A stretch of 30,346 nt of DNA from Vairimorpha ceranae (lineage: Eukaryota > Microsporidia > Nosematidae). A program made the translations under genes and the position numbers. Of the stretch, positions 18,959 to 28,032 are shown in pieces (the stretch's first letter is position 1; each line of letters begins with the position of its first letter). A model generated the notes under the pieces. It was not told the origin of the DNA, did not search any database, and saw only the letters and a list, made by a program, of their open reading frames with translations. The DNA is taken from contig NW_020169348.1 of NCBI RefSeq assembly GCF_000988165.1, forward strand, positions 1 to 30,346. The letters run 5' to 3'.

Positions 18959-20233
18959 TTACTCAAAATGCTTACTAAAATCCAAAATAATATCATCTGC
19001 TAAAGAATCTTTTAAACTATTTTTCAAAAATCCCAGATGACCTCCGTACGGCGTGACAACCAATAAAATATTTTTATTCTTTAAACATTCAGTCTTATCG
19101 ATAATAAACTCAGGAATAATAGGATCATCTTTAGAATTTAGTATTAAAAATGGTATTTTAATATTTTTAAGATGTCTTACACTCGATTCTTGTTGATAAT
19201 ACTCATTTAGTGATTTTATATTAAAAATTTTCTTAGTTAATATTGTATCTATATCTCTAAGACTTTTACATTTAAATAACAAATCTAAATCTACCGCATT
19301 TTTAAAGATCTCTTTATTACGTTTTATATATTTAAAAAAGTTGCGTGTAAGTATATTATTTAAAAATCTTTTTCTATAAATCCACTTTTCATTCTCCATC
19401 CATTTTTCAATTTTAAAAAAATCAAAAGGTAAACAAATAGCCCCGCCTTTTATAATTCTAGGATTTAGACACTGATTATCTCCTAAATATTTAGTAACCC
19501 AATTACCTCCCATACTAAATCCATAGATTTCTAAAGAGCCACCAAAATTATGTAAAATGAATTCTACAGCGACATGTAAATCTACAGTCCATCCTATGTG
19601 AAAAAAGATGGAATTATTAAGAATCTCTTTAGTACCACGTGCATTAAAACAAAATATTCGATAACCAGCTTTTCTAAAATGATGAGACAGTCCAATAATA
19701 TATTTACTATTGCTTGATCCATTGAATCCATGTACAAGTAAAACATTTTTTCTTATATTTCTCTTAATAATAGTACATTTATGTTTATTATTTATACAGT
19801 AATATTTTTTATCATTGTTTTCTACAAAGAAGTCATCTTTGTCAAATAATAAATTATTTTTTTCATCTATAATATTTTTATCACTAATCTTTAAATTAGT
19901 TTCTTTTCTTTTTGTTGTGATATCATCACAAACATCAAGAATTATCTCACCATCATACGGCACTTTCAACCTATAACTTTTCCTAGAAATGGGTTTTACA
20001 ACACGATGCAACTGTAAATAAGACTGTAAAAAACCTACATTTGTAAATAAATATGCTTTATAAGATTGGTGTAAACTTTTCATTTTTTTAATATATTTTC
20101 CTTTACTTGAATGATATTGTAAAAAGGGTTTTTTTGGATATCTTAAAAATGTATACAATACATACAAAATAAATATACTATACTTGTTTAGATTTATAAT
20201 TTGTTCTAAAAAATTCTTAAAAATTAATATCAT
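18959..20233 (-). CDS. Alpha/beta hydrolase of the YheT/EMB8 (ABHD1/3) type
   Basis: The protein has 424 residues, with CCCCC (20240-20244) six bases before the ATG. A hydrophobic segment at about residues 17-30 (KYSIFILYVLYTFL) is a likely N-terminal membrane anchor. The catalytic fold shows LLVHGFNGSSNSKYI (oxyanion region, about 165-180), FCFNARG, IYGFSMGGNWVTKYLGDN (nucleophile Ser240), LNSKDDPIIP (acid Asp369 or Asp370) and TPYGGHLGF (His399). HGFNGSS, the NARG turn, GFSMGGN and the GGHLGF ending are typical of the family that includes yeast ethyl-ester synthases EHT1/EEB1 and human ABHD1/ABHD3, which act on acyl esters or phospholipids. Length fits. The likely role is membrane-associated lipid or ester hydrolysis. 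Confidence 0.88.
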   Translation of the reverse strand: MILIFKNFLEQIINLNKYSIFILYVLYTFLRYPKKPFLQYHSSKGKYIKKMKSLHQSYKAYLFTNVGFLQSYLQLHRVVKPISRKSYRLKVPYDGEIILDVCDDITTKRKETNLKISDKNIIDEKNNLLFDKDDFFVENNDKKYYCINNKHKCTIIKRNIRKNVLLVHGFNGSSNSKYIIGLSHHFRKAGYRIFCFNARGTKEILNNSIFFHIGWTVDLHVAVEFILHNFGGSLEIYGFSMGGNWVTKYLGDNQCLNPRIIKGGAICLPFDFFKIEKWMENEKWIYRKRFLNNILTRNFFKYIKRNKEIFKNAVDLDLLFKCKSLRDIDTILTKKIFNIKSLNEYYQQESSVRHLKNIKIPFLILNSKDDPIIPEFIIDKTECLKNKNILLVVTPYGGHLGFLKNSLKDSLADDIILDFSKHFE

Positions 20234-20463
20234 TTTTAAGGGGGTAATGTTTAGAAAAATTACAAATTCTGATGTAAATATTTATGAAAAAATCATTTAT
20301 TTATAGAAAATTAACATATAAATAAAATTGTCTTATGATATGAATTAAAATACAAAATCTAAATTGTTTATTAATTTTATATCACTACAGTACTGTTAAA
20401 TATTTATGTATCAAATATAAATAATCATAAAATGTTGTAAAATAACATCTTAAGCCTATAATA

Positions 20464-21030
20464 CTAATTACTGTTCTCTTCTAACATTTTTTTATATAAC
20501 CTTTCTACCTCATTTACTTCTATTTTGTTTAAATTTAACATCTTAAGCAATTTATATTCACAATCTTTCTTTATTGAATCTAAAAGATCCTTATTCTCTA
20601 TATTAATTCTATTAATAATATTTTTAACTGTACTAAGATAATTATTATTATTAACAGTCATTCTTTTATGTGCGGTAGTAGCATGTAAATTTGTATTTAA
20701 ATATTTAGTAATCTCATTAATTATGTTTAAATCTATTTCCCCTTCTTCTATAACAACATGTGGATTATCATGTTTTGCCTCACTAAGCTGTACAGAACTG
20801 ATAATACAATATCCACATTCTTGTTTTTTTACTAAACAATATATTTCATATCTAGATGGTTTTAAATCACAGTTCAGTAGAATATATAATTTATTATGAG
20901 ACATGTTTGATAATATACTTTTTGTTTCATTGAACTCATTTTCGTGTATTTCAATATCAAAAAATGAAAAATTTTTCGTTAAACACGATAGTAATTTTTT
21001 AGCATCATTTAACAAAATTAGAACAGGCAT
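20464..21030 (-). CDS. Hypothetical protein with charged C-terminal helix region
   Basis: The protein has 188 residues. CCC at 21035-21037 (plus-strand GGG) precedes the ATG by four bases, so the start is well supported. It opens MPVLILLNDAKKLLSCLTKN, has several Cys in the middle (LVKKQECGYCIISS), and ends in a Lys/Glu-rich, probably helical or coiled-coil stretch (KIEVNEVERLYKKMLEE). It has no signal peptide or membrane segment, and I recognise no family. It lies upstream of the hydrolase on the same strand, about 230 bp away, each with its own CCC signal, so the two are probably transcribed separately. Confidence 0.7.
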   Translation of the reverse strand: MPVLILLNDAKKLLSCLTKNFSFFDIEIHENEFNETKSILSNMSHNKLYILLNCDLKPSRYEIYCLVKKQECGYCIISSVQLSEAKHDNPHVVIEEGEIDLNIINEITKYLNTNLHATTAHKRMTVNNNNYLSTVKNIINRINIENKDLLDSIKKDCEYKLLKMLNLNKIEVNEVERLYKKMLEENSN

Positions 21031-21615
21031 TTAAGGGTAAAAAAATATGACACAAAAGAAAAGTTAATAATTTTAAAAAATCTTTTTTATAATTACGATC
21101 AAATTGAAGCTTATATTCAATCGATCACTCTAAAGAAAACTCTTGAAAGTGTTGGAGTTCAAGCGAAGAGGAATCTGACAACTGAGAAACCTAAGTGAAA
21201 GAGAATCTTACACAAAATTTAACCCATGTGGAAGTCATATTTTGATAACATAAAAATTGATAACTAATTTAACCTTCAAATAAAACATTTATTATTGTAT
21301 AATTACATACGTAAATAAATATGATTAAATATTTTTATTTAAAGGTTAGTATTTTCTTTTATATTTGAATTATTGCTTTAGTGACACCATTGAACAAATT
21401 TAATGGTAGTACGTAAATAAGAATGATTAAATATTTTTATTTATAAATAGTTTCAAAATTTTATTTACTATGACTTAGCGAATCTAAGTGTAATTTTTTT
21501 AATAATTTTTAATGTGAAATTTAATATTTTATAAACGATAAAAATTTTTACTTCTATATAATATTACTTTATTACAAGGCGATCTAAAAATTTATTTTTT
21601 TGTATTTATACTGAT
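21031..21615. other. Intergenic region with a GC-richer fragment
   Basis: Mostly AT-rich. A direct repeat, ACGTAAATAA(A/G)(T/A)ATGATTAAA plus TATTTTTATTTA, appears near 21309 and 21412. The stretch 21100-21240 stands out by composition and may be transposase debris. Confidence 0.45.
21100..21240 (+). pseudogene. Possible fragment of a Tc1/mariner-type transposase helix-turn-helix region
   Basis: From 21124 the plus strand reads ITLKKTLESVGVQAKRNLTT then EKPK-stop, and after a frameshift LSERESYTKF. This resembles the Tc1 segment where a second helix-turn-helix (TVRRAL..GL.ARR) is followed by KP.L...(N/H)...R. There is no catalytic part nearby. It is short and the match is by pattern only. 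Confidence 0.35.
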
Positions 21616-22527
21616 TTATAAGTACAAAAATAAATAATCATCATTAGAAATATTTGACTTACAAACTACATCTTCTTCTAAATACTCGTATATTTTATAA
21701 AGTAAAAAATGCTCTTTTTTCTTATTAATTTTTATTTTAGTATTCTGTATAGCCACTAATAACTCTACCACTTTACAAAACTTTAATGATGCTTCCGTAT
21801 GATTTTTATTGTTATTTGAATCTTCAAGATCTTTCAGTATTGTATCAAATTGTGGTATTATAACTTTTTCATAAGATATATTTACTTTAAAGATACTCGA
21901 ATACTTTTTTAGTTTATTTAATATACTCTGATCCAACTTGTGCCTTAAAAAAGCCTTTTCAATACACTCCGCAGAATTAAAATTTTTTATTCTTAAGAGG
22001 TATTTTAGAGTTTTTAAAAAATATATGTGATATTTATCTTCTTTTAATAAATGGCTTATAAAATTAATTAATCCTCTATTTTTATTCCTAAGGTACATTA
22101 ATTGCGAAGTAAGGAGATCGGCCGGTTTAACATTCTGTAATAGTAAAATATCTAGATTATTCAATAGCTTAGACAGAGATCTAGGATTTATCTTTAAAAT
22201 ATTCATAGATTCTGCTTTTGATGCCTTATACATAAATAGTCTAGGATTAGTTTTCATTTTAAACATGTAATAAGAATAAGGAAGACATGTAAGTGGCCAG
22301 TATTTACCGTTGTATTTTTCATCTTCCAAATTTTTTTTTAATAAAATATTATTTTTTTCTTGATGTATATTTAAATTTAATTTATCTACTTTCATTTCTA
22401 TTGTCTTATCCTTATCTTCTTGTATATCATATTCACCGTTAGGTGTATTTTGATCTTTACTTTCTTCATTCATGTTTTGTTCATATAACTCGCTTAACAA
22501 ATAGTATACCCTCTCAGTTCTATTCAT
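21616..22527 (-). CDS. Hypothetical protein with a possible RasGEF-like helical domain
   Basis: The protein has 303 residues from the ATG at 22527; the frame extends two codons further to a TTG. Residues 1-75 are polar and low-complexity. Residues about 115-240 look like the catalytic core of CDC25-type Ras guanine-nucleotide exchange factors. VKPADLLTSQL and FISHLLKEDKYHIYFLKTLK are followed by YLLRIKNFNSAECIEKAFL, where NFNS is the family hallmark, and then a Pro-containing VIIPQFDTILKDLEDS, like the P.IP....L.DL segment. If right, it would activate a small GTPase at a membrane. No CCC signal precedes the ATG, and an out-of-frame upstream ATG (ending in TAG after five codons) lies just before it. 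It is divergent from the EEP gene across ~100 bp. The family call is tentative. Confidence 0.6.
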   Translation of the reverse strand: MNRTERVYYLLSELYEQNMNEESKDQNTPNGEYDIQEDKDKTIEMKVDKLNLNIHQEKNNILLKKNLEDEKYNGKYWPLTCLPYSYYMFKMKTNPRLFMYKASKAESMNILKINPRSLSKLLNNLDILLLQNVKPADLLTSQLMYLRNKNRGLINFISHLLKEDKYHIYFLKTLKYLLRIKNFNSAECIEKAFLRHKLDQSILNKLKKYSSIFKVNISYEKVIIPQFDTILKDLEDSNNNKNHTEASLKFCKVVELLVAIQNTKIKINKKKEHFLLYKIYEYLEEDVVCKSNISNDDYLFLYL

Positions 22528-22629
22528 ACACAAGCATTTTCTTTTTATTTATGTTACAGTTTTGGAGCATGTTTCAATATGTAACATTGTTTTATCTTAC
22601 CTATAAAAATAATCTGTTATTGTTTTGTT
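22528..22629. promoter_or_regulatory. Compact divergent promoter between the RasGEF-like and EEP-like genes
   Basis: Only 102 bp separate two opposed ATGs, so the region must serve both. On the plus strand ACCTATAAAAATAATC (about 22600-22615) is a TATA-like element about 20-30 bp before the EEP start. Neither gene has the CCC motif seen at most other starts here. Confidence 0.5.
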
Positions 22630-23517
22630 ATGATTATCATTCTTCTTGTAAGTAAAGTATTATCTTATGTTGTCTCCAAATACGATCCAGAACTAGCTTT
22701 AGGTCAAAAAGAGATTGTCGGGTTTTTAAAAGAACACAATAAGACTGTGGACGTAAAAAATTTTGGTGACCTATCTTTTATAACGTACAATATGGAAAAA
22801 AAAGAAGCACTCAACTCAGTTAAACAAACAAATGAACTAATAAAACTAGTCGATAACACCCATGTCCCTGTTATCTGTTTGCAAGAATGTGAATTGGATC
22901 AATTAAAAGAACTATCAACTAGAATGTTACCCCATTACGGCATAGCAGAAGGCAAAGAATCGAAGGTAATAAATCCTACCAATGGAAATGAGACATTTTT
23001 ACCCATTTTATATGATACCGAAGAATTAAGATTTCTTCAGTCTGGCCGTTTTAAAACAAATGATCCTGTTGTTAAAAATACGTACGCTACATGGGCGATA
23101 TTTAACCACGTCAAAAAAAACTTGGATTTTGTAGTAATTAATATTAATCTTTACAGTACTAAATCTCTAGTTGATTCGCTGGAACTAGCCTCAATTTTGT
23201 ATGACATAAATGCCACGCCTAGTATTAAAAATAAGATAATTTTTATTTCAGGCACCATTAATGGTATGTCTGATAACACAAATACACTTATAAACAAAGG
23301 TTTTGTTAAATTAAGCAATTATAATAAAAATGATGGTGAACTTAAAAATACAATGAATACGTATATGGACGTTTTAAATAATATTGAGCGGGATTTTATA
23401 TTAGCACTAAATACTAAGACGATAAAAGCACAACCGGTATACAGTTCTGTGTTAAGATTGTTTAAATATGGAGCTAGATTTCCAGTGCATAGTATTGTTA
23501 CAATTAATAACCATTAA
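22630..23517 (+). CDS. Secreted endonuclease/exonuclease/phosphatase (EEP)-fold protein with eroded active site
   Basis: The protein has 295 residues. MIIILLVSKVLSYVVSKYDP suggests a signal peptide. The EEP fold (DNase I, sphingomyelinase, inositol phosphatases) is seen as LSFITYNM (Asn54), VICLQECE (Glu86), FVVININLYS (central strand), FISGTINGMSDN (208-211, normally GDxN), RDFILAL (normally DYIF-like) and FPVHSIVT (His287, normally SDHxPV). Asn54, Glu86, Asn211 and His287 remain, but the Asp of GDxN is Thr and the Asp before the final His is replaced. These Asp residues normally activate water and position the metal and His, so it may be a non-catalytic, host-directed binding protein. Family call good; activity doubtful. 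Confidence 0.8.
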   Translation: MIIILLVSKVLSYVVSKYDPELALGQKEIVGFLKEHNKTVDVKNFGDLSFITYNMEKKEALNSVKQTNELIKLVDNTHVPVICLQECELDQLKELSTRMLPHYGIAEGKESKVINPTNGNETFLPILYDTEELRFLQSGRFKTNDPVVKNTYATWAIFNHVKKNLDFVVININLYSTKSLVDSLELASILYDINATPSIKNKIIFISGTINGMSDNTNTLINKGFVKLSNYNKNDGELKNTMNTYMDVLNNIERDFILALNTKTIKAQPVYSSVLRLFKYGARFPVHSIVTINNH

Positions 23518-24217
23518 ATGAATTAATTTTAGATTTTTTATTTTTATTGGAAATTTTATTGTTATATTGATTTAACAAACAAACTAAGTAAAAATTTACA
23601 ATAAAATAAATGACACAATAAAAAATAAATAGTATACAACACAAAATTAAAGACTTTGTAAATTAAATGTTACATTTATTATAAATACAAAGTAGTAAAC
23701 TGTTACAACCCCTGCTCTTTATAATCCTTCCTGTGTCATTTTTTTATATTAATTTGTGATTTGGAATTATTATTCGCCACTAACAAACTCTTAATTAAAC
23801 AATTGTCCATCGATTTTATCTTTTTTCTATAGTTTAACATTCTTAATATAAACTTTATATTTTAATTAAAAATCAAAACTTTTTAAATCAAGTTAGTAAA
23901 AATTTCTACAATCATGTTAATAACCAATTATATTTATGCGAAGATTTATGTGTAAACAATTTTAAATTAGTAATATTATTTTGCACAAAAATTATAGCTT
24001 CAAAAAGAAAATAAAGTTTTCTTGTTTTCGATTCAAGAAACGGTTTTGTCATGTATATCAATCTTCTGATATTCTCCATCATATATTTGATATTTTAAAA
24101 AAGTATTAAATAAATAAATCCATGTTTTTTTCCAACATCAATAAAACCACATCATCTTTTCTAAATTAATTTACTACTTAAAAAATTACATGCATAAAAG
24201 AATAAAATTATAAAAAT
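23518..24217. other. Convergent intergenic region
   Basis: About 700 bp of AT-rich DNA between the 3' ends of the EEP-like and eL24 genes. I see no gene, repeat array or RNA. Confidence 0.5.
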
Positions 24218-24493
24218 TTATTTAAGCATATCAGCACTAATATTTTTAAATCCTCTTTCAATTTTAGCAGGACGAGGAATATTCTTCTGAAGGGATGTAA
24301 ATAGTTCATGTTTCTTTCTAACAACTCTACTTGGAATAGTCCATTTTATAAGTTTAGGATTTATTTTTCTTTCCATAAAAGATCTTTCTTTTCTATTAGC
24401 AGTTAGCTGTTGCTTTCCATCATTAGTAATTTTTATAGTGGCTGATCCTTTTGGAACTGCTCGTCCAGAGTAAATAGAAATTCCATCAATCAT
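24218..24493 (-). CDS. RPL24: 60S ribosomal protein eL24 (L24e)
   Basis: The protein has 91 residues, with CCC at 24500-24502 (plus-strand GGG) six bases before the ATG (AACCCTTAAAAATG). [13 protein letters not shown] (8-20), [17 protein letters not shown] (23-39) and [20 protein letters not shown] (44-63) match the eL24 core: SG..I.PG.G, the DG turn, NP(R/K).I.WT and the basic RRKHKK stretch. It is a component of the large ribosomal subunit. Like many microsporidian ribosomal proteins it is short and lacks most of the eukaryotic C-terminal extension. No cysteine is present, so the zinc-binding form of archaeal L24e is excluded. A minisatellite lies in its upstream region. Confidence 0.88.
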   Translation of the reverse strand: MIDGISIYSGRAVPKGSATIKITNDGKQQLTANRKERSFMERKINPKLIKWTIPSRVVRKKHELFTSLQKNIPRPAKIERGFKNISADMLK

Positions 24494-25220
24494 TTTTAAG
24501 GGTTAAAATTTTAAATTATAGACATTAGAGAAAAATTATATAAAAAGACATTCATTTGTTCTGTAAACTGAAACATTGTCATTCACTTGTTCTGTAAATT
24601 GAAACAGTAACAATTACTTGTTCTGTAAATTAACAGTAACATTCACTTGTTCTGTAAATTAACAGTAACATTCAATTTTTGTAAATAAATGAAACAATGA
24701 TTGCTGAAGTCAAACAGTTTAAAAGTGTGATTTATATAATTGGTCCTTATTCAAAAACAATCTTAAAACTCATGATGGTGTGTGCAATTGGTTAACACTA
24801 ATTATAAAAGAAGTTTTGTCATCAATAAACATGTTGTCCATGAACCCTAATATTGACATTTACTTGTTCTGTAAACTACAATGACATTTACTTTTGTAAA
24901 TAAACAGGATAATAAAACTTATTATTAAATTCTCTTATCATAATAATTGTATATGTTGCTTTTACTAATTATTTATAAAGATTGTAAATTTTCTAAATGC
25001 AGAAATTTTAATTTAAAAATCTTTAAAATAATTGTTATTAATAACTTTTTATCTTGCAGAAAAATATTAAAAATTTATAATAAGTAACAATAACACTTTT
25101 AAAGATTTTACAGTTATAAATGTTAAATACTTACTTTTTATAAACACATTAAATTTATATATTTTCTTTAAATACAGCATATATTAAAAATAATAAAACA
25201 TATTCAAATGTATAAATAAC
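24494..25220. other. Intergenic region upstream of eL24
   Basis: Holds the ~30-bp minisatellite (24549-24690) and an isolated related unit at 24856-24905. The rest is AT-rich with no gene. Confidence 0.5.
24549..24690. repeat. ~30-bp minisatellite 5' of eL24
   Basis: The unit CATTCACTTGTTCTGTAAAT plus TRACAGTAA, with variants, repeats about five times. TTGTTCTGTAAA starts at 24556, 24587, 24618 and 24647, and a degenerate unit (TTCAATTTTTGTAAATAA) follows at 24671. Periods are 31, 31 and 29 bp. A further pair, GACATTTACTTGTTCTGTAA and GACATTTACTTTTGTAAAT, lies at 24855-24905. Confidence 0.9.
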
Positions 25221-25754
25221 TCATTCTATTATATTCCATAATTCCATGTACTTAATATTAAAAGATGTACATTGTTCTTTAAAAACGCTTTCCTGTCCTT
25301 TTCTCAGTGTATTTTGTATTAATATTCCATATTGTCCATTTTTACATCCAAAAGCCAAGTATTGCTCCGTACAAATGATTTTAATATCTTTTTGATTTAA
25401 AGTTAAAATATTTTCTGCATTAAAAAGAATTATCTTTCTTTTTCCATAAGGTTTAAGATCTAAATGTATATTCTCTTCAAAATACACACCTATAATTGAA
25501 GAATATTTATTATCTGTCTTTATTACTAAAATAAAAGGCTTATTTTTATTTGTAAAAGATGAGATAAAAGTTTTATAAGAAAATCCATGTTCAAATGTGG
25601 AATATAAAAGATTCCACTCTTTAGAATATTTATACCTCAGATCTAAAAAGCTTTGTATTTTTGCAATAATCTCTTTTTCTAATATTGTATTTGTATATGG
25701 TGACATGTTAAAAGTCAAGTTTGGTTTGTATTCTTTAATACCACATTGTTTCAT
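25221..25754 (-). CDS. TLDc-domain protein (OXR1-like)
   Basis: The protein has 177 residues. The TLDc domain fills most of it: EWNLLYSTFEHGFSYKTF (46-63, the W..LY....HG.S...F hallmark), PFILVIKTDNKYSSIIGVYF (73-92), KIILFNAEN (107-115), EQYLAFGCKNGQYGILIQNT (130-149, the yL.fG.....gl.i block) and a final YMELWNIIE (169-177, the E.W signature). Proteins of this family (OXR1, NCOA7, TLDC2) are linked to oxidative stress resistance and regulate or disassemble the V-ATPase. With no extra domains this resembles the short, single-domain members. There is no signal peptide, so it is probably cytosolic. No CCC motif precedes the ATG. Confidence 0.85.
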   Translation of the reverse strand: MKQCGIKEYKPNLTFNMSPYTNTILEKEIIAKIQSFLDLRYKYSKEWNLLYSTFEHGFSYKTFISSFTNKNKPFILVIKTDNKYSSIIGVYFEENIHLDLKPYGKRKIILFNAENILTLNQKDIKIICTEQYLAFGCKNGQYGILIQNTLRKGQESVFKEQCTSFNIKYMELWNIIE

Positions 25755-26658
25755 AAAAATAACACAGAAATTTTTAAATTAAATATTAAACAGATCAATT
25801 ATAAAAATGATAAAAAGTATTATTTTACAAATTAATAATTATATTTACATCTATACTAAGTTAATGAATTAAACTTGTTTAGTATTAATAAATATATAAA
25901 ACTATATTTATGATATTTCAAATGTCACTGTTTTTCTTATATTGGTCTTAACTTAAATATATTTGCAATTGTTAAAATGCATTTTTAATGTATATTTTTT
26001 TCTTTATCTTTTATTAAAAATTAAAATAATCATAAGCTTATTGTATGTAATATTTGTAATTTACATTAAATATTGTAAAAGATTATTACGAGATTTAATA
26101 AATAATCTATTAGAACTAACACTGAGTTTAGAATTTTTAGATTATTCTTAACATGTTTTTTTATTAAAAAAGCTTCTGACTTTCATATTTTTACTTGCAC
26201 TTTTAGAACCTATAAATAAAAATAAATCAATTTATGAACAAAAGAGAAGTTTGATAATGCATAAAGTGGGTACGAAATTATGATTAAGTGAAGTAATACT
26301 ACATTTAAAAATTTACTAAATATTTAAAAAAAGATTTTAATTAAATAATACAAAAATAAATTTTTTATAATTAGATGTTTTTAATTACATTTAATATTTT
26401 TAATATTAAATGTAATTAAAAATTATAAAATTAACTCTATTAGTAATGTGTACGTTTATCGTATTAATTTTTAAAAATTAATTAAAAACAAATAATACTT
26501 TTTCTATTTAAAATTTTAGTATTGTTATTATTCTTGTACTTTTAGAAATTTAAAATTTATAATTATTTTATATAAATACAATTTCCTTTAACTTCTATGA
26601 CATAGCATTGCAAAGTTAAAAAATTTGCTGTTCTAGTATTTAAAAAATTTTAAATTAA
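25755..26658. other. Divergent intergenic region with a long perfect palindrome
   Basis: Lies between the TLDc gene and the permease. A 62-codon frame from 25963 begins with TTG and is low-complexity hydrophobic, so I do not call it. The main feature is the inverted repeat at 26378-26422. Confidence 0.5.
26378..26422. repeat. Perfect 21-bp inverted repeat with 3-nt loop
   Basis: The left arm (26378-26398) begins TTTTTAATTACATTTAATAT, and the right arm (26402-26422) is its exact complement, separated by TTT. Outside it, TTTTATAA (about 26363-26370) can pair with TTATAAAA (26423-26430) if the 7-nt TTAGATG is bulged out. This would make an extended hairpin of about 29 bp. Confidence 0.9.
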
Positions 26659-26673
26659 CCCTTACTAAAAATG
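26659..26673 (+). promoter_or_regulatory. CCC start signal of the amino-acid transporter gene
   Basis: CCCTTACTAAAAATG: CCC lies nine bases before the ATG at 26671. Confidence 0.65.
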
Positions 26674-28032
26674 GCAAATGGATATAATGGATGGACAGCT
26701 ATTGCTTTTGTTATAAATTGTATGTTGGGATCTGGTATAAATTATATGCCGGCAGTGTTTAATAATTCTGGTATTGTTTTGGGTATCGGCATATTATTTA
26801 TTGTTGGTTGTTTAACTACTTTCTCAATATACGCTCTTTTTAGATGTTGTTTTAAATCAGAGGCTTTTCTTGATAATGTCGAATATGGTGGTTTAGGTAA
26901 ATTGAAATACAAGCATTTAGGAATTGTAATCGAATTTACACTTTTGATTGCATCGATACTATCCGCACTTGGTTTTCAAAAATATGCTAGTGAACTGATA
27001 ACAATTTTTATTTCTAGATTTTATTCAATTGAATCTCCTTCTTTTACTAGATGTTTAAATGTTGTTGTTTTAATGGCTACAACACTGATATTGACTGGTC
27101 TCTCAATGATACAAAATCTAAAAAGATTTAAAATACTATCTTACTTAAGTGTGTTTTGTATCTTTTCTTTAATGGTAATTTTAACCTTTTTAAATATATC
27201 AATACCTAATTTATCATCATATACATCTGTATCTGAAACTTCTTCTATTGATTTCAACTTTATATTATCATTTTGTATATTGGCTATGTCTGTACAAGCA
27301 AATATTCCTTATTTATACACAAAACTTGAAAATATAACGAAAAGTTTATTACTATTTATCGCCGCTTTATCGTCATTTGTAGGATTTATGGTGTATGGAT
27401 TAGCAGGTGTATTAGGAAGTAAATTAACAGGATCTTCTATTGGCCATAATGATATTATAAAATACTTTTTAGATAAAAATTCTGCATTGAATTTATATAT
27501 CGCTAATAATAATGATCTCAATCCATCATTTTCTAATCTTTTGGTGGGTTTAATACTATATCAAAGTTTATGTGCTATTGTTATTTTAATTTCCGGTTTT
27601 CCGCTGCAACTTGCACCAGCAGTAAGATTTTTTAAAAAATATTTACCGTTTAAAAACGCAAATATTAGCAGTACACACAATATTATAGTATTAATATTAT
27701 TAACTTTTTTAACACTCATAAATATGATACCGAACCTATCTTTAAATTTAATTTTTGAATTGTTAGGACCTACAGCTATAGGCTTTTTGTGCTACTTTTT
27801 CCCATTTTTACTTTATTACGCTTATGCGGAGGATAAATCTAAATTTAAAAAAATGCTTGCATTGCTCATAATGTTATTCAGTGTCATTTACTCCATATAT
27901 GGTGTTACCTGTGCTATTAAAAAGGCTTTACATGAATCTGAATACGATGGTAAAAAAAATAATTTAATTGATTTTGAATATTATGCTGAACAACTTAATT
28001 CTACTACGATAGCAAGTCCAACAATAAATTAA
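26671..28032 (+). CDS. Amino-acid transporter of the AAAP (Aa_trans) family
   Basis: The protein has 453 residues and about 11 predicted membrane helices. TM1 begins with the family pattern AFVINCMLGSGINYMPAVF (unwound GSGI, 20-23). SFCILAMSVQANIPYLYTKL (200-219) matches the TM6 region (F...H.N...iY.El) of AAAP permeases. Later helices include GFMVYGLAGVLGSKL, VILISGFPLQLAPAVRFF and IFELLGPTAIGFLCYFFPFL (the GA or G.T..N/C...P block near TM10). AAAP proteins move neutral or cationic amino acids across the plasma or vacuolar membrane. Microsporidia lack most amino-acid synthesis and depend on such uptake. The polar C-terminal tail (about 425-453) is probably cytoplasmic or outside. The start is set by the CCC motif. 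Confidence 0.9.
   Translation: MANGYNGWTAIAFVINCMLGSGINYMPAVFNNSGIVLGIGILFIVGCLTTFSIYALFRCCFKSEAFLDNVEYGGLGKLKYKHLGIVIEFTLLIASILSALGFQKYASELITIFISRFYSIESPSFTRCLNVVVLMATTLILTGLSMIQNLKRFKILSYLSVFCIFSLMVILTFLNISIPNLSSYTSVSETSSIDFNFILSFCILAMSVQANIPYLYTKLENITKSLLLFIAALSSFVGFMVYGLAGVLGSKLTGSSIGHNDIIKYFLDKNSALNLYIANNNDLNPSFSNLLVGLILYQSLCAIVILISGFPLQLAPAVRFFKKYLPFKNANISSTHNIIVLILLTFLTLINMIPNLSLNLIFELLGPTAIGFLCYFFPFLLYYAYAEDKSKFKKMLALLIMLFSVIYSIYGVTCAIKKALHESEYDGKKNNLIDFEYYAEQLNSTTIASPTIN

Noticed and set aside
25963..26151. 62-codon hydrophobic frame
   Set aside because: TTG start and repetitive Leu/Ile/Lys composition; no support as a gene.
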